From: JBPCNH01 sp051001455
GTDB lineage: Bacteria > Actinomycetota > CADDZG01 > WHSQ01
DNA length: 61,003 bases
Direction: 5' to 3'
Assembly: GCA_051001455.1 (NCBI GenBank)
Contig: JBPCNH010000016.1
Span: 1-61,003 of the forward strand
The translations under genes were made by a program, and so were the position numbers. The notes beneath the pieces were generated by a model. That model saw nothing but the letters and a program-made list of their open reading frames with translations, was not told the DNA's origin and ran no database searches. Positions 8,538-17,276 of the stretch are shown in pieces (the stretch's first letter is position 1; the number at the start of each line of letters is the position of its first letter).

Positions 8538-9797
8538 TCAACCCTCCCCCGTTAGAGACCATTCCTCGGCGTTCCACAGGGGACCCTCCAGCGTGGGGTT
8601 GGGCTGCAAACCCGCGACCCCCGGGTGCCAGGCAAGGTAGGTCTCGACCTCGAAGAGCGCAAGGTAAGGCCGGGCAGGACGGTGTCCCGGCACGTCGATA
8701 TGGCGGACCAGCGCGACATCGAGCCCCTGTAGCGCCTCCGGATCCTCGCCGTACAAGAAACGCGCCTCGACCTCCGCCGGCTCCACCGTCACCCCTTCGT
8801 CCCGCGCCTGGAAATGAGCAGCGCGCGCCAGCAGGCTCAGGAGCTCGTCCCCACGCGGTGATGCCAACGTGACCCTCGCGGGAGCCTGACCCGGCAGCAG
8901 CGGCAGTCTTCTGCCGTGGTCTTCGATGAATGTTTCGTAGGAAGCGTCTAGGTCGATCGCCAGCGCCGTCCCTCTCAGCACGTCCCGCCCCACCGAGAGC
9001 CCGAGCAGGCCGATCTGTTCGGAACCGAGCGCCGAGGAATGCTCTAGTCCGGCGAGCTCGAGCCGTTCAACGAGATTGACGGTAGACGGGGGTGCGCCCG
9101 CATCGAGTTCGCCCTCCTCGAGATCCTCGAGCAGGACTGACAGGTCTTCATAGAAGAAGGCGGTGACGCCGTCGAGTTGTGCGAGTCGTCCGAAGAAGGC
9201 CTCGTTGGGCTCGTAATCGAGCCTCAGGCCAGGTCGATAACGGGACACCATGAGAGGCCCGCCCGAGATGTTGCGGCGGAACCTGCCTTCGGGAAGCACA
9301 AATGCGCCCGTCGCCAGCACCCGTTCCCAGTCGGGGAATGTCCCAGACAACAAAACCGTGCGGTCATCTACGGCTTCCGCACCGTCGAGGCGCGCTAAGC
9401 CGCTTGGCGCCATGGCTCGCCGCCAACTGGCGACGACGTCTTCTGACGTGATCGGGTGACCATCACTCCAGGATGCCTCCCGGAGTGTGACGAGGACCCC
9501 GTCGGCGGTCTCGTCGAGAGACTCGGCGAGATACGGCTCGGTCGTCCCGTCCGGCAGCAAACGGAAGAGAGACGGCAGCAATGGTCGCGCCAAGGTGTAG
9601 GTGAGAGCCGAAGCATCGGAGGCGTACGGGTCGAGCGTCGAAGGTTCACCGAGTAACCCCAGAGTCAACCGGCCCCCGCTCGCTCCGTTCTGGGAACCTG
9701 GCGTAGGTATCGGCCGGGGGGATCCTTCCTGATCCGTGCAGGCGGTAGCGAGAAGTGCAACGAGCACGAGCGCGATTGCACCGAGGCGCGCGCGCAC
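8538..9797 (-). CDS. ABC-type family 5 solute-binding lipoprotein (second of a pair)
   Basis: A 419-residue lipoprotein with signal peptide and lipobox (LLATAC). It matches the SBP_bac_5 oligopeptide/nickel binding fold: GGRLTLGLLGEPSTLDPYASD near the mature N-terminus and the domain-I segment REASWSDGHPITSEDVVASW. It is shorter than typical family members (about 500-600 residues), and its C-terminal lobe looks reduced. The GTG start is immediately after the stop of the preceding paralogue, so the two are co-transcribed. No permease or ATPase gene is adjacent. The ligand is unknown. Confidence 0.8.
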   Translation of the reverse strand: MRARLGAIALVLVALLATACTDQEGSPRPIPTPGSQNGASGGRLTLGLLGEPSTLDPYASDASALTYTLARPLLPSLFRLLPDGTTEPYLAESLDETADGVLVTLREASWSDGHPITSEDVVASWRRAMAPSGLARLDGAEAVDDRTVLLSGTFPDWERVLATGAFVLPEGRFRRNISGGPLMVSRYRPGLRLDYEPNEAFFGRLAQLDGVTAFFYEDLSVLLEDLEEGELDAGAPPSTVNLVERLELAGLEHSSALGSEQIGLLGLSVGRDVLRGTALAIDLDASYETFIEDHGRRLPLLPGQAPARVTLASPRGDELLSLLARAAHFQARDEGVTVEPAEVEARFLYGEDPEALQGLDVALVRHIDVPGHRPARPYLALFEVETYLAWHPGVAGLQPNPTLEGPLWNAEEWSLTGEG

Positions 9798-9799
9798 TG

Positions 9800-11434
9800 C
9801 TACTCCGTGAGCGAGACGGTGATCGCGTCGAAGCCACCCATGACGTCGAAGTTGATCCCCTGAACCTCGTTCTGCACCGCCCAGTGAGTGACGAAGTTGC
9901 CGAGCGGCACGATCGGGATCTCGTCCAGGATCAGCCTCTCGGCTCGCTTATAGAGACGAATACGTTCGTCGTCCGACGCCTCCCGGTGGGCCTTACGCAA
10001 GACCCGGTCGACTTGCTTAGAACGGAAACCCGAGTGGTTGTCCGGAGAGTCAGATCCGAAGAGCGCCGATAGGAAAACATCCGGAACGGGATACTCGGCG
10101 ATCCACCCGAGTCGATAGACGGCTTGCTTGCCGTCCCGGAGACGCTTCAGATACCTCTTGAACCCGTATGCCTTGAGTTCCACCTCGAGCCCTGCCGCTC
10201 CGAGGGTCTCCCGGACCGCTTGGGCCACGGCCCGGTGCGGCTCTCCCCTGGTGTAGTCGAGCGTGACCTTGCGCAGCCTGCGCGGCAACTCGGCGACGAG
10301 CTCTGAGGCCTTTTCGGGATCGAAATCACACAGGTCCCCGCAGACGTTGTCTTCGAACCCCGGCATCCCTTGAGGAACGATCCCTCTGGGCGGCTGAACG
10401 GTGTCTTTATAGATCCTCGTCGCGATCGCTTGCCGGTCGATACCGATGCTTATCGCACGCCGGAGTTTCTTCCTGCGAAGTTGCTTGGAGCGAACATTGA
10501 GTCCGTAGTAAGACCCCGCCAAGAATGGCTTGAAACCGAGCGTTCCGAAATTCTCCTCGGCGGTCTCTATCCTGCCGGCAGGCACTTCAGCCGCGTGAAA
10601 CTCCCCGTCGATGAAGCGTAACCAGGATTCCGCGGCGTTCGAGAATGGTGTCATGCGCAACCCATCTACGAGCGCCGGCTGGTAGAACCCTTCGAAGGCG
10701 CGCATCATGACGGGCTCACCCGGGATCCATGGGTCTGCGATCTGGAAAGGACCGTTGCCGATCGGTTCCGAAAGGAAGCTGTCGATCCGCCGAACGAATC
10801 TAGACTTGAGGGGAACCAACCCCGGGTGGGTCAGCACCGCGGGGAAATCCTGAAAAGGCTCGGACAGAGTGACGATGAGGGTTAGATCGTTCGATGCCTG
10901 CAAACCGATCATCCGATTCGAATCCCCCAACTGGTTCACTGCCTCGAATCCCCGGATGCGCTCGAGCGTGTAAGCGAGCTCGGACGCGTTCTTCTTGCGG
11001 GCGATCCGGTTCAAAGCGAAAACGAAGTCCCGAGCACGAACAGGCGACCCGTCATGGAATGTCATGCCTTGTCGGAGATTGAAACGGAAACGCCTGCCCC
11101 CTCTGCTCGCCTTCCAAGACTCAGCGGCGGCAGGGATCACGGCCTGAGACACCGGATCCCATGCGGTGAGACTCTCGAACAGTTGCCGTGCGACGAGAAC
11201 GGCGCCCGAGTCCTGTATCCGCATCGGGTCGAGCGTCGCCGGTTCTGTGATCGCTACGTCGAGGATCGCTTCGCCGGGAGTGAAGATCTCGTCGGTGGGG
11301 GTCGGCGCCGCAAGGGTCTCTTCTGGTGAAAGGGTCTCACCAGTGGGAGACGCGGACGGCGGCGGGGATGGATCGGAAGGTCCCGTGCACGAAACGAAGA
11401 GGGCGCCTACGAGAACCGCCGCGGTGAGACGCAT
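9800..11434 (-). CDS. ABC-type family 5 solute-binding lipoprotein (first of a pair)
   Basis: A lipoprotein of about 544 residues with a short signal peptide ending in the lipobox FVSC, then a Pro/Ser/Thr-rich linker. SBP_bac_5 hallmarks: EPATLDPMRIQD, LRQGMTFHDGSPVRARDFVFALNR, and YYGLNVRSKQLRRKKLRRAIS. The ATG at 11434 is preferred to the upstream TTG at 11455 because it starts right at the signal peptide. It probably captures oligopeptides for an ABC importer, but no importer genes are nearby. It lies 40 nt downstream of secG. Confidence 0.85.
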   Translation of the reverse strand: MRLTAAVLVGALFVSCTGPSDPSPPPSASPTGETLSPEETLAAPTPTDEIFTPGEAILDVAITEPATLDPMRIQDSGAVLVARQLFESLTAWDPVSQAVIPAAAESWKASRGGRRFRFNLRQGMTFHDGSPVRARDFVFALNRIARKKNASELAYTLERIRGFEAVNQLGDSNRMIGLQASNDLTLIVTLSEPFQDFPAVLTHPGLVPLKSRFVRRIDSFLSEPIGNGPFQIADPWIPGEPVMMRAFEGFYQPALVDGLRMTPFSNAAESWLRFIDGEFHAAEVPAGRIETAEENFGTLGFKPFLAGSYYGLNVRSKQLRRKKLRRAISIGIDRQAIATRIYKDTVQPPRGIVPQGMPGFEDNVCGDLCDFDPEKASELVAELPRRLRKVTLDYTRGEPHRAVAQAVRETLGAAGLEVELKAYGFKRYLKRLRDGKQAVYRLGWIAEYPVPDVFLSALFGSDSPDNHSGFRSKQVDRVLRKAHREASDDERIRLYKRAERLILDEIPIVPLGNFVTHWAVQNEVQGINFDVMGGFDAITVSLTE

Positions 11435-11474
11435 CGCTTTAGGAACCGGGGACAAACTCGGGAACCGTCAGGCG

Positions 11475-11711
11475 CTATGTCAGTCTGAAAGCAAGGATAA
11501 TCGTCGTCCCGGCAAACACGATGGAGACGATGATCGTCATGCGGTCGAGGTTACGTTCCATGACGGTGGATCCCATCGCCTGTGTCTGCATCCCACCACC
11601 AAACATCTCGGACACACCACCGCCGCGTCCTGCATGCAGCAGGATGAACAAGATCAGCATCAACGACGCGATGACATGGATCACTACGAATACGGGAGTC
11701 ACTCTAAGCAC
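11475..11711 (-). CDS. secG: SecG, preprotein translocase subunit
   Basis: A 78-residue protein with two membrane helices (about 8-26 and 58-75) joined by the conserved Gly-rich loop HAGRGGGVSEMFGGG, the SecG signature. It assists the SecYEG channel in protein export. In many actinobacteria secG follows the pgk-tpiA genes; here apgM and the BlaI/M56 pair lie in between. Confidence 0.92.
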   Translation of the reverse strand: MLRVTPVFVVIHVIASLMLILFILLHAGRGGGVSEMFGGGMQTQAMGSTVMERNLDRMTIIVSIVFAGTTIILAFRLT

Positions 11712-11787
11712 CTCTCAGGAAACGATGGTCTATCTGCTACCTAGGGTAACGCGCTTTCCGGCGAACCTTGGAAAGCCCGGTATCCCC

Positions 11788-13209
11788 CTACAGATCCTGA
11801 TCCAAGCGGTAGATCCCTATAGGAACGCCTGCTGCCGGAGCCTCGAAGATGGGCGTTGCTCTCCAATCCCACCGCTTCTCCCAGGTCAAGGTGGCCGAAC
11901 GTAAGCCCGCAACCTTGACCCTCCTGTCGACGACCCTCAACCAGCGATCGACATCGGCCTCTTTCACCCGTATCCCGGCGGAGAGCTCAGGATAGCGAAG
12001 GGGCCGGGAGAGATCGAAGGTTTGTCGGGTGTCACCGATCGCCAGGACCCTCTGCTCCATTAGATCCGTGGAGGTCTTCCTCATCCGCTTCGGCGCCTTC
12101 CACAGCTCACCGTCGGCCACTCTGGCTTCTCCCCAAACGATGGCGAGACCGGCGTGGTCTTCGGCCATCTGGGCACCAACCTGGAGCCCGAGCACCACCA
12201 CGAGACAGCCGGCGACGAGGAAAGGCGCGCTACCCGCATCACTCACGTTGGCACGGCCGTCAGCGACCGCGATAAGACCGTTCACTCTCTTGCTTATCCC
12301 GGCACCCCGGTGGAGGAACGCAAGAGCGGTCCTATGCCGGATACCACGCCGCGATCGTGGCACCTCTAACATCTTCAACAACCCGGACGCCACCGCCAAC
12401 GGCTTACCGGTCAGTGCTGCAGCCTTGCGATCTGCCTCGTACTCCCGATCGCTGACAAGCCGCGCATACGCGACATGGGCGAACGGATTCCATGCGACGG
12501 CGTCTCGCAGGAATCCCGCGAGCGAGACGACCAATAGGTCGCGCGAGCGGATGTGCGCCAACTCGTGGGCCAATACCGCATCGAGCTCATCGGCCTCCAA
12601 GCGCGAGACCAGATCGGTCGAGATGAGGATCTTGCCGGCGCGCGCTCCCACGGCGAATGCACCTGAGTAACCGGGCGGCAGGACCAGCAGCGGCGGAGGC
12701 TCGGATCTCCCTGCCGCTCGTACCACTCGCTCTAGGGATTCTTGGATGAAGGTTTCGCTGGGGAGTGGAGGGCGGGAGTCACGTATGAGCCGTCGCACGA
12801 GCAACATCCCGATCACGCGCCGAACCAACATGAACAAGGTGATGGCTGCACCGATCAGTATCAGCCACGGGCCGGCCGAGCCGGTCATGGCGTAAGGGAC
12901 GAAAGTCTCACTGGATCCATCGCCCACGCGCAGCAGGTGCAGTAACTGTTCTCCCTTGCCGAGCAATGCCGCTCCCGTCGGGCGAAGAACCGATATCTCA
13001 GGGAGAACCGCTGTGGTGTACAGAGCGGCCGCGATCACCGGAAGCACCAGCGGAAGAGAGAGCAAGAGCCCTGCTGCAGTACCGCCGACGCGCCCGATCA
13101 GCCTTCGGAGCAATAAGGCCGCCGTGACCGTGACCGCAGAAACCGCAAGGATGACCAACCACGCAGAGTCGGTCTCCAAGGCAAGGATCGTGGGGGCGGC
13201 GCTATCCAC
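11788..13209 (-). CDS. BlaR1/MecR1-like M56 membrane metallopeptidase
   Basis: A 473-residue membrane protein with hydrophobic segments at about 15-35, 42-70 and 110-135, and another near 310-330. The zinc site HExxH is in LAHELAHIRSRDL with the downstream acid in DREYEADRKAA, as in M56 peptidases. The C-terminal region after about 335 is outside the membrane and is not a recognisable penicillin-binding domain. M56 proteins sense a signal and trigger inactivation of their BlaI-type repressor. The start overlaps the BlaI gene by 8 bp, so the two are a unit. Confidence 0.85.
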   Translation of the reverse strand: MDSAAPTILALETDSAWLVILAVSAVTVTAALLLRRLIGRVGGTAAGLLLSLPLVLPVIAAALYTTAVLPEISVLRPTGAALLGKGEQLLHLLRVGDGSSETFVPYAMTGSAGPWLILIGAAITLFMLVRRVIGMLLVRRLIRDSRPPLPSETFIQESLERVVRAAGRSEPPPLLVLPPGYSGAFAVGARAGKILISTDLVSRLEADELDAVLAHELAHIRSRDLLVVSLAGFLRDAVAWNPFAHVAYARLVSDREYEADRKAAALTGKPLAVASGLLKMLEVPRSRRGIRHRTALAFLHRGAGISKRVNGLIAVADGRANVSDAGSAPFLVAGCLVVVLGLQVGAQMAEDHAGLAIVWGEARVADGELWKAPKRMRKTSTDLMEQRVLAIGDTRQTFDLSRPLRYPELSAGIRVKEADVDRWLRVVDRRVKVAGLRSATLTWEKRWDWRATPIFEAPAAGVPIGIYRLDQDL

Positions 13210-13609
13210 CTCGGTGCTTCCGTTGATCGATAGCGTCTTTCAATCGTGCGATGACCTCTTCGTCTTCGGTCTCGACCTTGTCTACGAAATAAGCGACCGC
13301 CGGGTCGGGGAATTGATGCACGAGCCAGTCAACGACCGACTTGACGGTCCTGCGAGCGTATTGCTCTCGGGTGACAAGTGCGCTGTAGCGATGCGCGGGC
13401 TGCCGCTCGATCCTTCGGAGGAAACCCTTGTCGGCAAGCCGCCCGAGCGTCGTCATCACGGTGGTGTAGGCGACGCTCCTCTTTTCGTTGAGTGAACCGT
13501 GCACGTCCCGCACGGTCACCTCCCCGAGCTCCCAAACGACGTCCATGGTTTCGCTCTCGAGAGGTCCAAGTACCTCGGAGAGGGTGTGCCTGCGTCTCGC
13601 GGCTGCCAT
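13202..13609 (-). CDS. BlaI/MecI/CopY-family transcriptional repressor
   Basis: A winged-helix regulator of about 135 residues. Conserved BlaI features are LGPLESETMDVVWELGEVTVRDV (split here by the recognition helix) and YTTVMTTLGRLADKGFL, followed by the C-terminal dimerisation helix. The family represses its own operon and a few targets until the partner M56 peptidase is activated. The ATG at 13609 has GGGGAAAG upstream; a TTG at 13621 is less likely. A perfect inverted repeat lies 20-37 nt upstream. Confidence 0.88.
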   Translation of the reverse strand: MAAARRRHTLSEVLGPLESETMDVVWELGEVTVRDVHGSLNEKRSVAYTTVMTTLGRLADKGFLRRIERQPAHRYSALVTREQYARRTVKSVVDWLVHQFPDPAVAYFVDKVETEDEEVIARLKDAIDQRKHRGG

Positions 13610-13628
13610 AGCTTTCCCCAACTGTCGG

Positions 13629-13646
13629 CTACTAGCTCGATAGTAG
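13629..13646. promoter_or_regulatory. probable BlaI operator (CTACTA-N6-TAGTAG)
   Basis: A perfect 6-bp inverted repeat with a 6-bp spacer just upstream of the BlaI gene. On the minus strand it contains TACTAT, a good -10 box, so repressor binding would block the promoter. Known actinobacterial BlaI sites are TAC/GTA-type palindromes, so assignment to the adjacent repressor is likely. Confidence 0.65.
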
Positions 13647-13677
13647 TTCGTCGGCGGTCTTCGTGCCGGGCTTGAAA

Positions 13678-14964
13678 CTAGTCCTTCAGCAGCGATATGA
13701 GGTTCGGCATGATGTCTATCCCCCGAAGGTGGCCGATAGCGCCGTTACGTGAGGCCGTCTCGCCATAGGTTCGGACTCCGTCGGGATCGACCCCGCCTCC
13801 CGACACCAGGAGCGGGACCGGTCCGTCGGTATGGGCACGGCGGGCGCAGCTCGTTGAATGATCTGCCGTCACAGCGACGACGGTGTTCCGCAGATCGAGA
13901 TCCTGAAGCAACCGGGAGAAGAAGATCGAATCGATCTCCTCGATGCTGCGGATCTTGGCTTCGTGGTCCCCATCATGAGCGGGGACGTCGGGCCCCTTGA
14001 TATGGATGTACAGCCCGTCGTAGCCCTCGATCGCTTCAAGGGCCAGACCGGCCCATTCCTCGTATTGCTGCGCGGGTGGGATGCCGGTTGGGGCCTCGAC
14101 GACTCCCATCCCCATCAACCGGGCGATGCCCAGCTCGACCGGCATCTCGACGAAGCAGCCCATCTGCGGCCCGAACTTGTCTTTGAACGAAGTCAGGCGC
14201 GGAACGTGGTCGCCGCCGTCGCGCGTCAGGATGAAATTCCCCGGTAATTTCCCGGCTGCCAGTCGTTTCCTGTTGACCGCCGCCGATTCCAAAACTTCGA
14301 AGGACGCCTGTAGCCACTCATTGGTGAGCCGAGCGGCAGTGGCTGCAGGCTCGCTGCGCTCGTGACCTTCCATAGGCGTCACGTGAACGACGCGGTTGTC
14401 GAAGGTCTCCTTAGCCACCCCCAAAGCGCCCTGGCGGCCGTACGCCGGGTCGGAGTTCTCGACCTCAGCCGACAAGGGGCCCGAATCGGAGCGCAAGACG
14501 AGCACGCCCCGGTGGCCGATCGTGGCTCGGAAGTCGAAATCGGCTCCCCGAATCTTCACCTTGTCTTGCACCTCTTCGGCCAAAGCGTGCGCCTCTCCCG
14601 AAGAGAGATCGCGGCCGACCCGGCGGTCGAGGATCGACCACCCTTCCTCGTCGGCTTGGACCGTCGCGAAATTCACGCGATAAGCGAGGTCCCCATCGTT
14701 AACCTCGAGCCCGACCCCTACCGACTCGAGAGGACCTCGTCCGGTGTGGTCGTCCCGGGGGTCGTAACCGAGGATCGAGAAAACGGCGATGTCAGATTCA
14801 GGTGCGATACCTTTCCCCACCGTCGTTACGTATCCGTTGCGTCCGTCTCGCGCCAACCCGTCCATCAAGGGGGTCGAGGCGACCTCGAGCGGCGTCTTCC
14901 CTCCGAGCGCCTCGAGAGGGTCGTCGCCGAGTCCGTCGAGGATGACGTACATCAATCTCTTCAC
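13678..14964 (-). CDS. apgM: archaeal-type cofactor-independent phosphoglycerate mutase
   Basis: A 428-residue metal-dependent enzyme of the alkaline-phosphatase superfamily that interconverts 3- and 2-phosphoglycerate. The N-terminal metal site is MYVILDGLGDDPLEALGGKTPLE. ESDIAVFSILGYDP carries the catalytic Ser region. C-terminal metal ligands are in HIKGPDVPAHDGD and TADHSTSC. The length fits the ApgM family, distinct from the 510-residue GpmI type. It overlaps the tpiA stop by 4 bp and ends the pgk-tpiA-apgM operon. Confidence 0.9.
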   Translation of the reverse strand: MKRLMYVILDGLGDDPLEALGGKTPLEVASTPLMDGLARDGRNGYVTTVGKGIAPESDIAVFSILGYDPRDDHTGRGPLESVGVGLEVNDGDLAYRVNFATVQADEEGWSILDRRVGRDLSSGEAHALAEEVQDKVKIRGADFDFRATIGHRGVLVLRSDSGPLSAEVENSDPAYGRQGALGVAKETFDNRVVHVTPMEGHERSEPAATAARLTNEWLQASFEVLESAAVNRKRLAAGKLPGNFILTRDGGDHVPRLTSFKDKFGPQMGCFVEMPVELGIARLMGMGVVEAPTGIPPAQQYEEWAGLALEAIEGYDGLYIHIKGPDVPAHDGDHEAKIRSIEEIDSIFFSRLLQDLDLRNTVVAVTADHSTSCARRAHTDGPVPLLVSGGGVDPDGVRTYGETASRNGAIGHLRGIDIMPNLISLLKD

Positions 14965-15728
14965 TTGACGGCCTTCACGATCGCTACGAACTCGGCGGCT
15001 TCGAGCGACGCGCCACCGACCAACGCGCCGTCGATGTCCGGCTGCCCGACCAGCGCGGAAGCGTTACCGCTCTTCACGCTGCCGCCGTACAGGATCCGGA
15101 CGACAGCTGCAGTCTCGGCGCCGGCAACATCGGCCACGACCTTGCGGATGTAGGCAACGGTAGCTTGAGCATCATCTGGGGTGGCGGTCTTGCCCGTCCC
15201 TATCGCCCAGATGGGCTCGTAAGCAACAACGACTTCACGTATCTGCTCCGGTTTCAGACCGTTCAACGCGGCGCGGACCTGTCGGTCCACCTTGCTCTGG
15301 GTATCCCCTGCCTCATGCTCATCGTCCGTCTCCCCACAACAAACGATAGGAACAAGATCGTTCTCGAACGCAGCCTTGACCTTGCGATTGACCTCTTCGT
15401 CGGTCTCGCCGAAGACCTCACGTCGTTCGGAATGTCCGAGGATCACGTAAGTGACGTCGAGAGATTTGAGCATGGAGGCCGACACCTCACCGGTGAAAGC
15501 CCCGCTCTTCTCATGGTGCATGTTCTGAGCGCCGAGAACGAACCGGTAGCGATCGGAGTCGATCAGGGTCTGAACGGTGCGGAGTGAAGTGAACGGGGGG
15601 CAGACCGCGACCTCAACGCGGTCGAAGTCGTGCTCGGCCAGCTCGTGCCCTAGTTGCTGGACAAGGACTATCGCCTCATGGTGCGTGTTGTTCATCTTCC
15701 AGTTACCGGCTATCAGCGGTGTTCTCAC
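14961..15728 (-). CDS. tpiA: Triosephosphate isomerase
   Basis: A 255-residue TIM barrel interconverting dihydroxyacetone phosphate and glyceraldehyde 3-phosphate. It starts with RTPLIAGNWKMNN (substrate Lys) and has VILGHSERRE (catalytic His), VVAYEPIWAIGTG (catalytic Glu) and YGGSVK (phosphate loop). The frame is open upstream to 15986, but homology begins at the GTG at 15728, preceded by AGGAGAAAGG. The start overlaps the pgk stop by 3-4 bases (GTGA), indicating translational coupling. Confidence 0.95.
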   Translation of the reverse strand: MRTPLIAGNWKMNNTHHEAIVLVQQLGHELAEHDFDRVEVAVCPPFTSLRTVQTLIDSDRYRFVLGAQNMHHEKSGAFTGEVSASMLKSLDVTYVILGHSERREVFGETDEEVNRKVKAAFENDLVPIVCCGETDDEHEAGDTQSKVDRQVRAALNGLKPEQIREVVVAYEPIWAIGTGKTATPDDAQATVAYIRKVVADVAGAETAAVVRILYGGSVKSGNASALVGQPDIDGALVGGASLEAAEFVAIVKAVK

Positions 15729-16921
15729 GCCGCGTTCCCCTTTCTCCTGAGAGCGGCGACACCCGGCAACTCCTTGCCTTCGAGCAACTCGAGTGAAGCG
15801 CCACCCCCCGTCGATAGATGCGAGACCCCATCGGTCATATCCATCTGCGCCAACGCGGCGGCAGAGTCTCCGCCCCCAACCACGGTGTAAGCGCCTGCCC
15901 CGGTGGCCCTCACCACCGCCTCGGCAACCGTCCGAGTCCCTTCCGAATAGGCCGGGACCTCGAAGATCCCCATTGGGCCGTTCCACAGCACGGTTCGAGC
16001 GGATCCGATCACCGACCCGAATGCCTCGGCGGTCAGAGGTCCGATGTCCACTCCCAACCGATCACCTATCGCACCGAGTTGAACCGTCTCGAACGAGGAA
16101 CCGGCCTCGATCGAGTCCGCCGCTACGACGTCGGTTGGGAGCAAGATCTCCACCCCCTTGGCACCGGCCTCATCGATCATCTTTCGCACCTCATCGACAC
16201 GGTCGGATTCCACGAGGGAACGACCGACGTCGTGCCCGACCGCTACGAGAAGCGTGAAGGCCATCGCTCCTCCGATACAGATCGCGTCCACCCGGTCGAG
16301 GAGATTACCGATAACCGCGAGCTTGTCCGAAACCTTCGCTCCGCCTAAGACCGCCACGTACGGATGCTCGGCCGAACCCAAGAGTCGTTCGAGTTTGGTC
16401 ACCTCGTCCTGCAGAAGCAACCCGGCGGCCGAAGGCAGCCTCTCGGCGACGCCGACGACCGAAGCGTGCGCCCTGTGCGCCGCGCCGAAGGCATCGTTGA
16501 CGTAGCAGTCGGCAAGGGCCGCAAGAAAGTCTGCGAAAGCTGGGTCGTTGTCGGTCTCACCCGGCTCGAAACGAAGGTTCTCGAGCAAGATCACGTCGGC
16601 GGGCGACATGCAAGCCGCCTGTGCCTCCGTACCGGCCACGACGTCGAGAACATCCACATGCGTACCCAACAGCTGCTCCAGACGTTGACCGACGGGAGCC
16701 AGACGCAACTCTTCGACGACCTTGCCTTTCGGCCGGCCGAGATGAGAGCAGATCGCTAAACGCGCCCCTCTCTCCAAGAGCTCTCTCAACGTCGGGAGGG
16801 CAGCTCGGATCCTCATGTCGTCCACGATGTGCCCGTCTTTTAGGGGGACGTTGAGATCGCACCGGACCAATACGCGCTTCGTAGCTACGTCGAGGGCATC
16901 GATGCCTGGGAGATCGGTCAT
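15725..16921 (-). CDS. pgk: Phosphoglycerate kinase
   Basis: A 398-residue glycolytic kinase of usual length. N-domain substrate motifs are VLVRCDLNVPLKDG and CSHLGRPKG, then NDAFGAAHRAHAS. The C-domain has LGGAKVSDKLAVI and WNGPMGIFE, and the nucleotide loop VVGGGDSAAAL. The frame extends to 17215, but the ATG at 16921 begins the homologous protein (MTDLPGIDALDV). A TAGACT -10 box ends 8 nt upstream, so it is probably the leaderless first gene of pgk-tpiA-apgM. Confidence 0.95.
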   Translation of the reverse strand: MTDLPGIDALDVATKRVLVRCDLNVPLKDGHIVDDMRIRAALPTLRELLERGARLAICSHLGRPKGKVVEELRLAPVGQRLEQLLGTHVDVLDVVAGTEAQAACMSPADVILLENLRFEPGETDNDPAFADFLAALADCYVNDAFGAAHRAHASVVGVAERLPSAAGLLLQDEVTKLERLLGSAEHPYVAVLGGAKVSDKLAVIGNLLDRVDAICIGGAMAFTLLVAVGHDVGRSLVESDRVDEVRKMIDEAGAKGVEILLPTDVVAADSIEAGSSFETVQLGAIGDRLGVDIGPLTAEAFGSVIGSARTVLWNGPMGIFEVPAYSEGTRTVAEAVVRATGAGAYTVVGGGDSAAALAQMDMTDGVSHLSTGGGASLELLEGKELPGVAALRRKGNAA

Positions 16922-16929
16922 GGCCGCCG

Positions 16930-16935
16930 AGTCTA
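16930..16935 (-). promoter_or_regulatory. -10 box of a leaderless pgk promoter
   Basis: TAGACT on the minus strand with 8 nt to the pgk ATG at 16921. It matches TANNNT at leaderless spacing. Confidence 0.45.
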
Positions 16936-16977
16936 TCGAGCGAACTCGACCCGGCGGGTTGGGTACGCTCCGCGACC

Positions 16978-17262
16978 GTGACCGCCGACCTCTTACCGAT
17001 CCGGGCAGCCACCCGGGCCGATCTGCAGGGCATCCTCGCGGTATCGGTCGCTCGAGGCCGAGAACAAGCCGGACGGGCCATGAGCGACGGCGAAGACGTG
17101 GAATGGCGCTGGCGCGAAGCGGGATTCGATCCGGACAGAGATACGTGGGTAGCCACCGATCAAGACCGGGTCGTCGCGTACACGGTCGCCCAGGGGGACG
17201 AGATCGAGGTCCCACGTCCAGGACTTCGACCCGGGGTTCTGGACCCTGTCAATATGCGATAG
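16978..17262 (+). pseudogene. truncated GNAT-family acetyltransferase
   Basis: A 94-residue plus-strand frame between pgk and gap. It begins like a GNAT N-acetyltransferase (LLPIRAATRADLQGILAV, then FDPDRDTWVATDQDRVVAYTVAQG, strands 1-3) but ends where the acetyl-CoA loop (R/QxxGxG/A) and the last strands should follow. The tail EVPRPGLRPGV vaguely resembles a decayed VHPxxRGRG motif. A TACGCT box 8 nt before the GTG suggests it once had its own promoter. It is probably a 3'-truncated remnant. A functional short protein is possible but unlikely. Confidence 0.55.
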
Positions 17263-17276
17263 ACCCTCCGGTCGAG

